NCBI GenBank assembly: GCA_013368315.1
Contig: JAACJM010000232.1
Coordinates: 58,359 to 122,358 of the forward strand
From: Tetrapyrgos nigripes
Taxonomy: Eukaryota > Basidiomycota > Agaricomycetes > Agaricales > Campanellaceae
Direction of reading: 5' to 3'
DNA: 64,000 nucleotides
A model generated the notes under the pieces. It ran no database searches and was not told the origin of the DNA. It worked only from the letters and a program-made list of their open reading frames with translations. This document shows, in pieces, positions 23,158-35,000 of the stretch. Made by a program: the position numbers and the translations under genes. Each line of letters begins with the position of its first letter. Position 1 is the first letter of the stretch.

Positions 23158-23510
23158 GCAGCTGGACGCTCAAGTTGTTCATGCTGCATGCAGAGTACTT
23201 ATATTGATAGGATTGAGATTTTGAGTGACACGCAGCTGGACGCTCAAGTTGTTCATGCTGCATGCAGAGTACTTATATTGATAGGATTGAGATTTTGAGT
23301 GACACACAGCTGGACACTCAAGTCATTCATGCTGCATGCAGAGTACTTATATTGATAGGATTGAGATTTTGAGTGACACGCAGCTGGACGCTCAAGTCAT
23401 TCATGCTGTGTGCAGAGTACTTATATTGATAGGATTGAGATTTTGAGTGACACGCAGCTGGATGCTCAAGTCGTCCATGCTGCGTGCAGGGTACTTACAT
23501 CTGCATGAAC
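23158..23510 (+). repeat. 74-bp tandem repeat, five copies
   Basis: Units start at 23158, 23232, 23306, 23380 and 23454, exactly 74 bp apart. Each begins GCAGCTGGACGCTCAAG and contains CATGCTGCATGCAGAGTACT and TATTGATAGGATTGAGATTT. Copies differ by only a few transitions; the fifth fades after about 23500. Confidence 0.9.
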
Positions 23511-23860
23511 TTCTTAGTTGTTCATGCCTTGTTCCTCTCATTCATCTGCGTGGATGACTAAGTCGTTCACACCTTTTTACTCTCATGAATCTGCATGAAT
23601 GACTTGGTCGTTCATGCCTTTTTACTCACATGTCATTTATTCTGTGTGAACGACCTGGTTGTTCACGCCTTTTTCTTCTCATTAATTCTGCGTGAACGAC
23701 TTGGTTGTTCACGCCTTGTTCCTCATTCATCTGCGTGGACAACTAAGTCGTTCACGCCTTTTTTCTCTTATGAATCTGCGTGAACGACTTGGTCGTTCAC
23801 ACGATTTTACTCTCATTTATTCTGCGTGAACGACCAATTGTTCACGCTTTTTATGCTCAT
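23511..23860. repeat. Array of palindromes built on GTGAACGAC ... GTCGTTCAC
   Basis: Seven or so units of roughly 40-62 bp each contain a hyphenated palindrome: arms GTGAACGAC and its complement around a 3-nt centre such as TTG. The copy at 23780-23800 is perfect. Copies at about 23646, 23692, 23739 and 23823 carry one or two changes. Units are joined by CTTTTT(A/C)CTCTCAT-like spacers. Confidence 0.8.
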
Positions 23861-23879
23861 TGGGTGAAAGAGCACATAA

Positions 23880-24740
23880 GATGTCTGGTGCACAGACCAA
23901 GTCAGAACGCCTAGAGCGTTTGCTTGGTCCGTGCACATCTGTACGCCCAAAGCATCCATGAACGCTTTGGGCATACAGATGCGGTGTGGGTGTTTCCTGT
24001 GCACGGACCAACCCAGAACGCCCAAAGCGTTTGGTTGGTCTGTGCACATCTGTACGCTCAAAGCGTTCACTGACGCTTTGGGCATTCAGATGTCCTGTGG
24101 TTTCCTGTGCACAGACCAAGTCAGAATGCCCAAAGCGTTTGCTTGGTCTGTGCACATCTGTACGCCCAAAGCGTCCATGAATGCTTTGGGCATACAGATG
24201 CGGTGTGGGTGTTTCCTGTGCACGGACCAACCCAGAACGCCCAAAGCATTTGGTTGGTCTGTGCACATCTGTACGCTCAAAGCGTTCACTGACACTTTGG
24301 GCGTTCAGATGTCCTGTGGTCCTGTGCACGGACCAAGTCAGAACACCCAAAGCGTTTGCTTGGTCCATGCACATCTGTACGCCCAAAACGTCCATGAACG
24401 CTTTGGGCGTACAAATGTGGTGTGGATGTTTCCTGTGCACGGACCAACTCAGAACGCCAAAGTGTTTGGTTGGTCCTTGCACATCTGTACGCCCAAAGCG
24501 TCAGTGAACGCTTTGGGCATTCAGATGTCCTGTGCACGGACCGTTTGCTTGGTCCGCACATCTGGACACTCAAAGTGTCCGTGAATGCTTTGGGCGTCCA
24601 GGTGCTGCAGTCCACGGACCAAGTAAGACGCCCAAAGCGTTCGTGTGGTCCGTGCACATCTGGATGCCCAAAAGCGTTTGGGTGGTCTGTGCACATCCGG
24701 ATGCTTTGAGCGTTCGGATATCAGTGCCTTATTTTACAAA
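23880..24740. repeat. Hairpin satellite: about eight units of ~109 bp in 217-219 bp higher-order pairs
   Basis: The motif GTTTGCTTGG recurs at 23918, 24137 and 24354 (spacing 219 and 217), with GTTTGGTTGG variants in between, so the basic unit is about 109 bp and alternates two types. Each unit holds two hairpins: one with arms of about 20 bp (CATCTGTACGCCCAAAGCGT and its near complement) around a 6-nt loop, the other with arms of about 14 bp (TGTGCACGGACCAA and its complement). Long frames on both strands here are by-products of the repetition and are not annotated as genes. Confidence 0.85.
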
Positions 24741-26507
24741 GTAGAATTAGTTGTATCTACAAGACATAGTAGTAATACATGTATACACAAATTGATAGAT
24801 ACTTTGAGGGGAGTGTCAAGTTCATGACGCTTTGAGCGTCAGAACTCCACTCTGAGACTGTGCCGACTTGGTCGTCGGTACGAGTTCCATGTACTAATGT
24901 GAGATGGTGCATGCTCTTACACACACGACGTGATATTGTGGCATAGGTATATTTACAGGTCGACCGTACTCCAGGCAGCCTCCACATACAATTCGTGCCG
25001 ACTTGGTTGTTACGCGTTGTATGTAGGAGCACATTGGAGAATATATTCACAGCCGGGCTGACGACTAAGTCGTCACAAATTATATGTAGATACAATTTGT
25101 TTTAGAACCCTAGATACAGCATGAATGACTAAGTCATTCACGCTGGATGCTAGATGCATGCTAGTAAGATCAAGTACTTTACTCGACGCTTTGAGCTTCA
25201 AGAAAAGTACTTGCCGACCACTAGCTACAACCAGCAAAGACTTGGACGTCGTGCTGGAATACAGACTGTAAGTTTAGAAATAGACAGAGAGTGAAAGAGA
25301 GTGAAAAAAGAAATGGGGATATTCAGGTTGTGTGTCTAAATACAGCGATGACCTGAGCGTCATAATTATCAATGTGAACAGACACAGACTTGACGAACGA
25401 CGGTATTCTGTAGATACAGCCAGCAACAACTTGCGCGTCGTGCTGGAATGAAGGCTTCAAGTTATAAATTTATTGTACTTACTTACATCAATAGTAATTT
25501 ATAGCAGATATAGTGTGAACGACGACGAAGTTGTTCACGCTGGATGGAGTCCGACGGTCTAAAAACCCATCCCATCGTGTTCGGAGGGTTAAATAACCCT
25601 GGAATCGAATCCTTGGTGACGTATGGTGGACCAGGGGGCGAGGAGTTGTGAAGTTAGTGAGGAGGAGGAGGAGAGGATGGTGATATCGCGAGAACGCGAA
25701 GTCGGAGGGTATTAACGAGGGTGGGGATGGAGTTGGAGGGTCTAAAAACGTTAGAATAAGCAGAGAAAAGAAAGAAAATGAGGAGAAAATGCGTACCCGT
25801 GGTGGAAGTTGTGCAAAAGGGATAATGACGATGTGGCAGGCGGCACAGGCCCAGGGTGGGATTTGCAGGCCCAGGGAGTGTTGTAATCGTATTCGGAGGG
25901 TTGAATAACCCCAGAAACGACTCCGGAAGCATAGAAATAGATGGAGAACATAGTAGGATGTGAAAGTAGCCAAAAAAGCCCCAAAAATGCGAATAAAAAC
26001 CTCCTGAAGCACACTGAAATTTGCTAGGACACCTCCAGGGACGGAGAGATCGCCTAGAGCTAGAGAAGTGGCCTCAGGAGGGTGATCGCGTTTGGAGACT
26101 TGGACGCGTAAGTTGAAGAGTTAATGACAACTTCAAGCGGTCACATGAGTAGGCGCGTGAATGGTCTTAATAGTATTATTAATACTTCCAAGTCGAAATA
26201 TTACTACTGTAGTGAGCACACTCGGTATAGTACTATGGGGTATTTTATATATTGTTTGTTGTTTTCTTCATGGGATTCAGCGCGTTCGACTACTATCAAG
26301 TTTCCTTGGAATTTCAGATGAGTACATTGTTTTGTCAATATCTTCTTCAACTCTAATTCGTTTTCGATGGTTAGTAGTGCGTTATGAAGCGCCAGTAAAG
26401 GAGTTTCTGAATATATACCAATGGTTCTAAAAGTCAAGCAAGGTGCATTTAGTAAGGCAAGATGCATATACTGCATGTTCAATATCACTTCTCTGAATTG
26501 AAGTTGG
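24741..26507. repeat. Palindrome-rich non-coding DNA
   Basis: Scattered short perfect palindromes with 1-3 nt centres: TGACGCTTTGAGCGTCA at 24825-24841, TGACGACTAAGTCGTCA at 25059-25075 and TGAATGACTAAGTCATTCA at 25122-25140. Imperfect ones lie near 24866, 25010 and 25515. No gene could be supported; frames at 25488-26012 lack domains. Confidence 0.7.
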
Positions 26508-26723
26508 GTGTCAGACCCGAGAATCTAGTCCTGACACGGACGCTTTGAGCGTCAGACTCTCGCATCTGGTTCTGACGCTCAAAACGTCAGTCTCTGACTC
26601 GAGTGTCAGACCCGAGAATCTGGTCCTGACGCGGACACTTTGAGCGTCAGTCTCTGACTTGAGTGTCAGACCCAAGAATCTGGTTCTGACGCTCAAGTCG
26701 TCAGTCTCCGACTTGAGCGTCAG
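26508..26723. repeat. GTGTCAGACCC tandem repeats ending in a 38-nt perfect hairpin
   Basis: Three copies of GTGTCAGACCC(G/A)AGAATCT start at 26508, 26603 and 26663, each followed by a GACGCTTTGAGCGTC-like palindrome (perfect at 26539-26553). The last 38 nt (26686-26723) form 15-nt perfect arms CTGACGCTCAAGTCG around an 8-nt loop and abut the LINE target duplication. Confidence 0.8.
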
Positions 26724-26731
26724 GAGTTACC
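26724..26731. repeat. LINE target-site duplication, left (GAGTTACC)
   Basis: Matches 41332-41339; the match may extend by up to four T that cannot be told from the poly(A) tail. Confidence 0.85.
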
Positions 26732-26989
26732 TTTTTTTTTTTTTTTTTTTTGGAGGAGCGTTATGTACCCGTATCGCACCAGCTTGGCTGTCACAATACG
26801 AGCAACCCACGGTCTGCGCAAGGGATAGGAACCTTGCTAAAAGGAAAACATAGGCATAATCATAGAGCATAATCAAGGAACACATACTTAAAACATACTG
26901 CCGAGACAGGGCTTTTCAGCCTCCCCGAGGAAATGCGGTTTACGCACAGAGTGTGGGACTCAGAGTCGCCTCGGGGGTAGGGCATCTGC
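26732..26989 (-). other. LINE 3' untranslated region and poly(A) tail
   Basis: On the minus strand this runs from the end of ORF2 to a 20-A tail (T run at 26732-26751). No ORF. A GC-rich block near 26900-26980 (CCTCCCCGAGG, GCCTCGGGGG) could fold and might be the RT recognition structure; that is inference. Confidence 0.6.
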
Positions 26990-29900
26990 CTACCTGCCCC
27001 GAGGGCCCGTTCGACGGCGCAAATCTGACTCAATACCCACTAAAACCCCGGTATTCGTGGCCCAGTCATCAGGCAGGGTGTGTTCCCTCTTTAGCAGCCC
27101 TTGCCATGTGGCATGCACCAAATTAGGGCTGATTCCTTTTTTTCCGTACTTCCAGCTCGTCATCCGACGATCAAGCTGGAGTCTCTCGTTTACCATGTGC
27201 ATCCATCTATTCTCAATCTCCCTCGTCGTAAACGATGCATTATCTTTCCTTATCACTCTCTCACACCTCATCTTCCATATCAGATACGCTGATTCCGCTA
27301 CCAGTATTCTCCAGAGTCGCTCTTCTCCCATTTTCCGAGCTCCTCCGGGGGTTTTAAACACCGCCAATCCAGCACCCACTATCGTTCCTAGGGCCGGACG
27401 TTCCCATTGCAATGTGGTGCCTTTCCTTTCCCATAATTCTCCTGTTAGTTCCCAGATAAGTTCCTGACCCAGACTTTCACAGCCCGTTAGTATATGGGCT
27501 ATGTCTTCTATTTTCTGGTCGTGCTGGCATTTGGCTCTTTTTTCTAACTTCATCCGTGTAGCTCGTATGTTGCCAGTGCGTACCGGTCATGTAGGCATCG
27601 TTGGCAACCATCCACAAGAAATAACGTGTTTTTCTCTCCAGGTCTTTGGACCTAATTGAGGCCCAGATTGCGGAATCAGTCGGGGAGATATCAAAGAGTG
27701 ATTGGGCCTGCGTCTTGACCTGGGTTATGATATCGCACGTCCGTGGGCGGTCTGGCGTTACAGCACTTTTACGTTGTCGAATTGCCGTGTAGGCGAGTTT
27801 CTGCGTTAACACCTTCAGTTTCGCTCCAGTAATCCATAATTTTGGGGGAACATCCAGGTCTATCTCGTCCTCTGTTGTCTTCATTGCTGCCATACCCGCT
27901 AGGGTGTCTGCTTCCTCATTCCCTTCATGACCACTGTGGCCCTTGACCCATTTGACGTGTATCGGTGCCTCATGAAGGCGATAACGTGCTATCATCGCTC
28001 TGATGATTTCCGCATTATTAACATCTATGTAGCCTCTATCTTCCATCTTCCTCAGACCCTTTGTCAGGTGTGAGATCACATATCTAGAGTCCGTCTCAAG
28101 GTTTACATGGGCGGTTTTCGACACTGGTTTTGTTACTTGCATCGCTGCCACCAGTTCTGCCGCTTGATTTGATTGTATTATTCTTACATTTCCAACCTGC
28201 TTTGGGAGTCGGATTGATTGATTTGCAGGATCCCTATGGCCATAGAAGACTCCAGCTCCAGCTTTTGCATCCTCTTGGCTGTTGCTAGTACAAGACCCAT
28301 CTGTCGCCACTGTTATTTCCGTCTCCTCGTTTCCATGGTTAACTTTACGAATGAGGACCTCATCAGAAGTATCTACTTCGTCCGTAAAGATGCGGAAAAT
28401 ATCCGATAAATTACCAGTTATGGAGATTCTGTAGTCGAAAACTTCTGTGTCTTCCTCTCGCACGTTATCATGAGGTCCCTTTTCATAATCCTCTGGTTGT
28501 TCCATTCTTGGGTCCCATTTCTGCGGGAGGGTGTTTAGGAGTTCTTCTGCACGTAGCATACATTGGTGTGGGTGGGTACATCTGTCTCTTTGTCTTAGTT
28601 CCTGGCAATCACGACACTGACAACGATCATTCCACTGATGCAGGCTTGGTCGCTCCGTTAAATCGACTAATGGCGCTGCTAGGTCCTCAGTTTGTCCTAC
28701 CGTAAACATTTTGTGTTTCCCCATTAGGCACCTACTCGCTTGTGAGTTCGTAAGCCTCCTTATCCTGGGGTCTGCCTGGATGTGGTGCCATATTGGCATT
28801 TCTCTCAATATGCTTCTTGTGAAGGCTAGCCCCTCTATTCTCAGTCCATACTTGTCCCCTACACCAATCATTCTACAGAGCTCTGGTATCTGCGTGGATC
28901 TTGAGCTACTGCTCGTCGACCACGATTGTAAAAAACAGTTCTGTTTGATCGCTATAGGTATGTTATCCTCTGATCGTGGAGTATTCGCTGCTAACAACGA
29001 GTCGGCCACAGTAGCCCACAGAGGGCGGTCCGGCCCAAAGCTCAGGTACCTTTTTAGCCACATTAATTCAATTGCTTCATTCCTGGCAGGGATATCAAGC
29101 ACGGCTCTTCCCCCTTCCTTAATTCTCAGGTACGTCGCATCCTTGCTGACCGGGTTCTTTTCCTTTTCATCCCAAATGTATTTAGACACTCGTTTCGCTA
29201 ATCGTTTTTCTACTTCAGGTGGCATACCCTGTACTTGTGTCAGGTATTGCGACATTCCTCCCGCAAACATCTGGGTGATAAGCCGTCGTCCCTCCATGGT
29301 GGGTGACCCTTTTGCCCATCGCTCTAATACTCTATCAATTTTTTCTATAGTAGGCACTGATATTATTTCCGTACCACGCCCCTAATATCCGGACTGCTTC
29401 GCCCTCCTGAGCAATATGCAGATTAGGGGGGAGGACGTTCAGATATGGGTTCGTTCCATATTGGTAGGTCACCGTCCTCCTGGTATTAATCACAGTTAAT
29501 CTATATTCTTCTGTACCGATCGGTATTATCGACGTTTTATTCACATTAAACTTTGCTGTTGACACTGTACACCATTCATTGAGAATACTCTGTAGATCCC
29601 CGAAATCGTCCGCAGCCGCTAGAAACATGGTCGTGTCATCCGCAAATAGATTCGCTATAAGGCGTTCCATTACCCCTGGGATCTTAAATCCTTGTAAGTG
29701 CGAGTTCCTCAGCATCGCCGCTAGAGGTTCAATGGCTAAGTCGAAAATTAGGCATGAGAGTGGGTCACCCTGATGTACTCCTCTTATCACGTCATACATC
29801 TCACTTTTTACACCATTTATCATTACTGACATCTTGGCAGTTTTATACAGTCTTTGCACTGTTTCAATGAATTCCTTTGGAAATTCGAAGTGTTCTAGTG

Positions 29901-31526
29901 TCTTCCATAAGTAATCATGGTCTACTTTATCGTACGCTTTCTCTTGGTCCAATGAAACGATGAGTCCATTTTGTCCAGTTTGTTCGGCCGAGGCCATTAC
30001 CATTCTGATTAACTTTGTCTGATCACTAATCTGTCTTCCTGGTACGAATCCTGCTTGGTTAGGATGTAGAAGACTAGGAGCCACCTTCCCAAGTTTAGTG
30101 GCTAATACTTTGGTGAAGATCTTATAATCTGTATTCAGAAGCGTTATTGGTCTGTAGTTTGCTATTTCACACTTATCGTTCTTTTTGTAGAGTGGGCACA
30201 TCCAGCCATCCGCAAAGTGAGTTTCCTCCAGTACCCCATACTCTGCGATGTCTCTAAAAGCTTCTGTCATTAAGTTCGCAATATCAAAGGCTGGGCGTCC
30301 CACCTTAGTTTCATCAATATATCGTGAATACATCACCTTCCAAAGTTTTTCGCCCCTAGGAGTGCTACAACCACATCAGTGCGGTCGCACTTCATTGCCA
30401 GGTACGTTTTCTGTTCATCCGTTAGATTTGTATTGAGGTTGCTGAGTACTTTATCTGTCATGGCCTGCTTGTGTCTCAGGTGAGCGTCATCAGTCGCCTG
30501 TCCCTCTCTTTGTAAAATCTCATGGTAATCCCTTGCTCTCTTTGCCATTCCGTTCGGGCTTGTCTCAAACCATCCATCTGGTCCTTTTTCCTCTCTCCTA
30601 AGTGCGAAAATCACATCTCTTGGCTTATTCTCCTTATTCAAGCTGGACCAGTATTTCGAAATCTGTTCACCCTCAACCCGGTTCCGTGTTGCTGTATCCT
30701 TTCTGGTGTCCTGGAACTGCTTTCTCTCCAGGACCATAATGTCACTCGTTAACGTTGACGACAGCTCGATCTGTTCAGCCTCACTGAGTGAGTCATCGTT
30801 ATTCACGTCTTGCAGCTTTCCTTGCAGTTCTTCTAGCTGTCGTTTAGTCCTAGGCATTACTACACGCTGTCGTTCACAGGCCACTCGTAGGATATCTGTC
30901 TTATAGTGATACCATATTATTTGGGCATTCCGATCAGTAGTGCGGCCCTGGGTATGCACTGTATCCATTGCTAAGCCTGTTTCAAGTCCTTTCTTCATTG
31001 CATATTGCATAAATGTTTTGTCTTTGATGATATGTCTCGGTATCGTCCATCTTCCTTTGCCGATGGTTGGGGCATCAGTATGTGACGCTAGTACTGAGAC
31101 CATCCAGTGGTCTACTCCTGGCACACCTGTCGATTCTATTCTCCATTCCCTCGACGCAGCCATTATCGGGTCCATCGCATATATCCTGTCTATTCTAGAT
31201 TGGGACCCCGTAGCTGTTTGATGAAATGTGTACGCCTTAGTGTCTGGGTACGTATCTCTCCATCCGTCTCTCAATTGTGTTGATATCTTAAAGTCATCCA
31301 GAGCGTCTACTGCGTCCTCCGGGTCATCTCTTGCAGGTAGCCGATCAATAACTCCTGCCTCAACCATATTCATATCCCCAGCCATAATATCCGGCTTTTT
31401 CCTGGGGTTCCTCTCAAAGTATACTTGTAACTTTCTCCAGAATTCTTTGTTATCTTTCCCATCCGAGCTCGAGACATTGGGGGCGTATATTACTAATAGT
31501 TTGAGATTCCGGTTCTTATGCCAATT
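26990..31526 (-). pseudogene. LINE ORF2, 3' part: endonuclease end, reverse transcriptase, RNase H
   Basis: Resumes on the minus strand at the copia junction. Endonuclease second half: MAGDMNMVEAGVIDR, then RIDRIYAMDP and GVDHWMVSV. A frameshift near 30333 precedes the reverse transcriptase (NYRPITLLNTDYKIFTKVLA, IVSLDQEKAYDKVDHDYLW, GVHQGDPLSCLIFDLAIEPL, NLFADDTTMFL). A second frameshift near 29355 precedes the thumb region, a Cys/His-rich cluster (CQCRDC ... CTHPHQC) and RNase H (VATDGSCTSN, NLETDSRYVI, GHSGHEGNEEADTLA). A third near 27540 precedes the C-terminal zinc-ribbon-like KCQHDQKIEDIAHILTGCES. The stop is near 26990. It would make and integrate LINE cDNA if intact. Confidence 0.9.
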
Positions 31527-31799
31527 ATTGTAGAAACTAATAGAATACCCTAGTATACTCTAGTATAGACAACTCCGAAGTACTTACCTTAGTAAGTACC
31601 CTGTGGATCCTTGTGGATCCTTTCATCATACTTACTCATAGTATTACTCACATACGATCTTGTAGACACTTGTAGAATATTCTAGTAGTACTACATGTAC
31701 ATATAAAAGCTCGCTCAAGAGCCCAGTAGCTACATTATAAAAATACACATCCTTTCCTCTGCTCTTACTCGCCCTCTACTCCTCTCTTGTATTTCAACA
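31527..31799 (+). repeat. Copia left LTR
   Basis: Starts TATTGTAGAAAC and ends TTTCAACA. TATAAAAG at 31703-31710 is the probable TATA box. If the LTR were started at TG (31530) the target duplication would not match. Confidence 0.92.
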
Positions 31800-31815
31800 G
31801 GTTATGGGCCCCGGC
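31800..31815 (+). promoter_or_regulatory. Copia primer-binding site
   Basis: GGTTATGGGCCCC lies directly after the left LTR. It is complementary to a CAU-containing anticodon arm, consistent with priming by a half initiator-methionine tRNA as in Drosophila copia (known for that family, inferred here). Confidence 0.6.
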
Positions 31816-32006
31816 CCTAATTAAATAATTGCCGTATCATTGCTCTTCGTTACAGTCCATCGCGCACACACTCTTAACCACTCACCCCCATTCGGTTTTA
31901 CCGCATTCGTCCGCTTCCGTGCCACAGCCGTTTTTCGTAGTATTATTGCTACGCCGCATTAGTTGCAACCCCGTATTACGTCTAGAATCCACTCTACCAC
32001 CTCGCT

Positions 32007-35000
32007 ATGTCGGAATCCTCCAACTTGACCTACAAAATTGAGCCCTTGAAGGGTGGGGATAACTATCGAACGTGGAAAGTCAAAATGATCGATATCCTTA
32101 CGGATTTAGATCTACTTGAATACGTCGATGGTTCCCACGCAGAACCGGCAGACCAGTCCGCCAAGGAGGACTGGAAAAAGAAGGACCGAAAGGCCTTATC
32201 AACAATTCGTCTCCGCGTAGATGACTCATGTCTAATTTACGTGGAAGATTCTAAGACGTCAAAGGAAGCTTGGGACGCACTCAACGACATGTATGAAGCA
32301 AAGGGGCCAATTGCTATTGTGCTCCTACGCCGCAAAATGTTCACTGTGCGATGCGAGGAAGGGGGAGATATTGAGACGCACATTAAATTAATGCGCTCAT
32401 ATCAATCCCAAATGAACACACTTGGACAGAAGATAGAGAAGGCCGACTTCTCGATGCTTCTGCTGACATCACTCCCAGACTCGTGGGACTCGTTCATCTC
32501 CACTTTTGGAAGTACCGACCTCGAAGACTCAAATAAAGTCATACAGCGCATTCTCCAGGAAGCATCGCGTCGAAATGAGCGCTCCGCTAACTCTGATGCT
32601 GTCCTTACGAGTTCTTCGAAGCCGTCAGGAAAATCCAAATTCAATCCCCGAATCACCTGCTACTGCTGTGGCCGTCTCGGACACATAGCAGCAGAATGCC
32701 GATGTCCAAAATGCCGAAATAAGAGCGGCAACTCCCAGACTAGTAATCAATCTCGCAATAACAGATCGTCACATGCCCATGTGGCTGAGGCACCCGATTC
32801 TGATAGTGACAAAGAAGGCCCTACATATGTATTTGCTGCAGTAGATGCAGCCATCCCCACAGTCTCCCACACATCCGGTCTGAGCTCTGATGCCTGGCTT
32901 TTAGATACAGGCTGTACACGTCACGTAGTCCGCAATAAAGAGTATTTTGTCGATTATGTTGAAACCCCGGGTCATCAGCTCATTGGTCTTGGCATCTCGT
33001 CAGGATTAGGAACTGGAACAGTCAATTTGACTCTGACAGAAGGGAAGGAAACCACCCGCATTGCATTAAGCAATACCATCCATTGCCCTACAGCACCATA
33101 CAATCTAATTTCAGTAGGCAAAATTTTATCCGCTGGAATCACACCCGTTTTCCAAGGCAAAAACCAACTTAATCTGGTAAATTCCCATGGCACTATCATT
33201 GGTCATGCAGTCAAAACTGCGGGTCTGTTCCCAATTGATGCCAGTGTGGCTGAACCTACGCGTGCACACCCTGCAATTGCCGAGATTGATGCTAAAACTT
33301 GGGAGGAATGGCATCGCTTTTATGGCCATCTCAACATTGGATCATTAAAACTTCTGAAGGACAAGGGTATGGTTGCAGGCTTTCACGTCAAACCCAATAG
33401 CCCCACAAAATTCCAATGCATTCCATGTGTTCAATCAAAAAGCCACGAGACGCCGTTCCCTAAAGAAGCAAAGCGCCACTTCACTAAACCCGGACAAATG
33501 ACGTTTTCGGATGTATGGGGACCGGCACAAACTACTGGAATCCACGGCGAAAAATATGCAATTACATTCACCGACGGATTCATGCGCCGCTCTATGGTAT
33601 TTACTACCAAAAATAAAGAGGGTGCCACAATTTTGGAATGTATCAAGCAGTACCGGGCATTTATCAAAAATCACACGGGTCATGATCTCAAAACTATGAG
33701 ATTTGACAAAGGACGGGAATACCTTAACGAGAAAGTCTGTACATACCTAAAAGAGAATGGCATACAGCTGGAACTCACGGCAGGCTATTCGCCTTCTCAA
33801 AATGGGGTCGCAGAACGTCTAAATCGCACGTTGGTCGAACACGCACGGGCCATGTTACTTACACACAACCTACCAAAGTTTTTATGGCCCGAAGCCCTAA
33901 CATACGCTTGCTATTTAAAGAATAGATCCCCCACGCGTGCTCTCGATCACGTCATGAAGACTCCAGAGGAATTATTTTCCGGCAACAAACCCGATGTTTC
34001 GCAGCTCAAAGAATTTGGGAGCGAAATCTATGTCCTTCAGCAAGATGGGAAGAACTCCAAACTGGATCCAAAGGCACGACCGTATATTTTTACGGGCCTT
34101 TCTGATGAATCACGCGGTTACAGGTTTTATAATCCTGTGGCACACAAAATCCAGACTTCCCGAAATGTCACCTTCGTTGAGAAGACCTCCGATCCAGACA
34201 GTGATGATTACACTGTACCTCATCTAACTTCTACGCCTGCTCCTACGCAGCTCGAGGGGGAGAAAGACAATGTCGAGCAAGCTCCGGAGAATGCTGCCGA
34301 GATTTCCACACCGTCTAAAATCCCAAAATGGAAGCTGTTGCCACCACGCGATAAATCTGCTCGCATCAGCCAAAATCAAAAAGAAAATCCTACCGACTTC
34401 CGGATTCTAAATAATCCGCAAGCCCGTAGCAAGCCGAGTGGATGGCAACCCATGGTTCCCACATCCCCCGACAGTAATTCTGTCGCAAGTATTGCCTGTT
34501 TCTCGGATGAACTCCCAGATGAGCCACAAACTCTCCAAGAAGCCATGCGCAGGCCAGATTGGATGAAATGGAAAGAAGCTATGGATGAGGAAATTGCGAT
34601 GATCACTGGTCTGGGTACTTGGACGCTGGAAAACCTACCAAGCGACCGAAATATTATTGGCTGTCGTTGGGTTTACAAACTTAAACGTGACGCAGATGGG
34701 AATGTGGCGCGTTACAAAGCCCGGCTTGTCGCAAAAGGCTATTCTCAGATCCCTGGGCTTGACTTTGATGAAGTCTATGCTCCTGTAATTCGCCTCGAAA
34801 CTTTCCGAGTTCTTCTTGCCATTGCCGCCATGCTCAAACTCGAGATACACGGCATGGATGTCGTGGGAGCTTATCTAAATGGGAAATTATCTGAGAATAT
34901 CTACATGCAACAGCCACCAATGTACGAGGATGGCTCCACTCGTGTGTGCAAAATGAATCTGACCCTATACGGACTCAAACAGTCCGGACGCGTCTGGAAT

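Noticed and set aside
23817..24709. Several 60-220-residue open frames on both strands over the hairpin satellite
   Set aside because: They exist on both strands and in several frames because the repeat unit lacks stops; they have repetitive Cys/Trp/His-rich sequence and no start or splice logic. By-product of the satellite.
23511..24740. CRISPR-like array of palindromic repeats with spacers
   Set aside because: Units are 40-110 bp, the intervening DNA is itself repeated, no cas genes are present and the host is a eukaryote.
25488..26014. Minus-strand frame of 174 residues with hydrophobic stretches
   Set aside because: Pyrimidine-biased DNA with overlapping open frames; no domain and no homology that I recognise.
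26800..26980. Possible tRNA-derived tail in the LINE 3' region
   Set aside because: I could not fold a clover leaf with conserved T-loop and anticodon positions.
31530..31534. Copia LTR start at canonical TG (31530 / 36082)
   Set aside because: With that start the flanking bases do not form a target duplication, whereas TATTG starts give a perfect CCAAT duplication at both ends.
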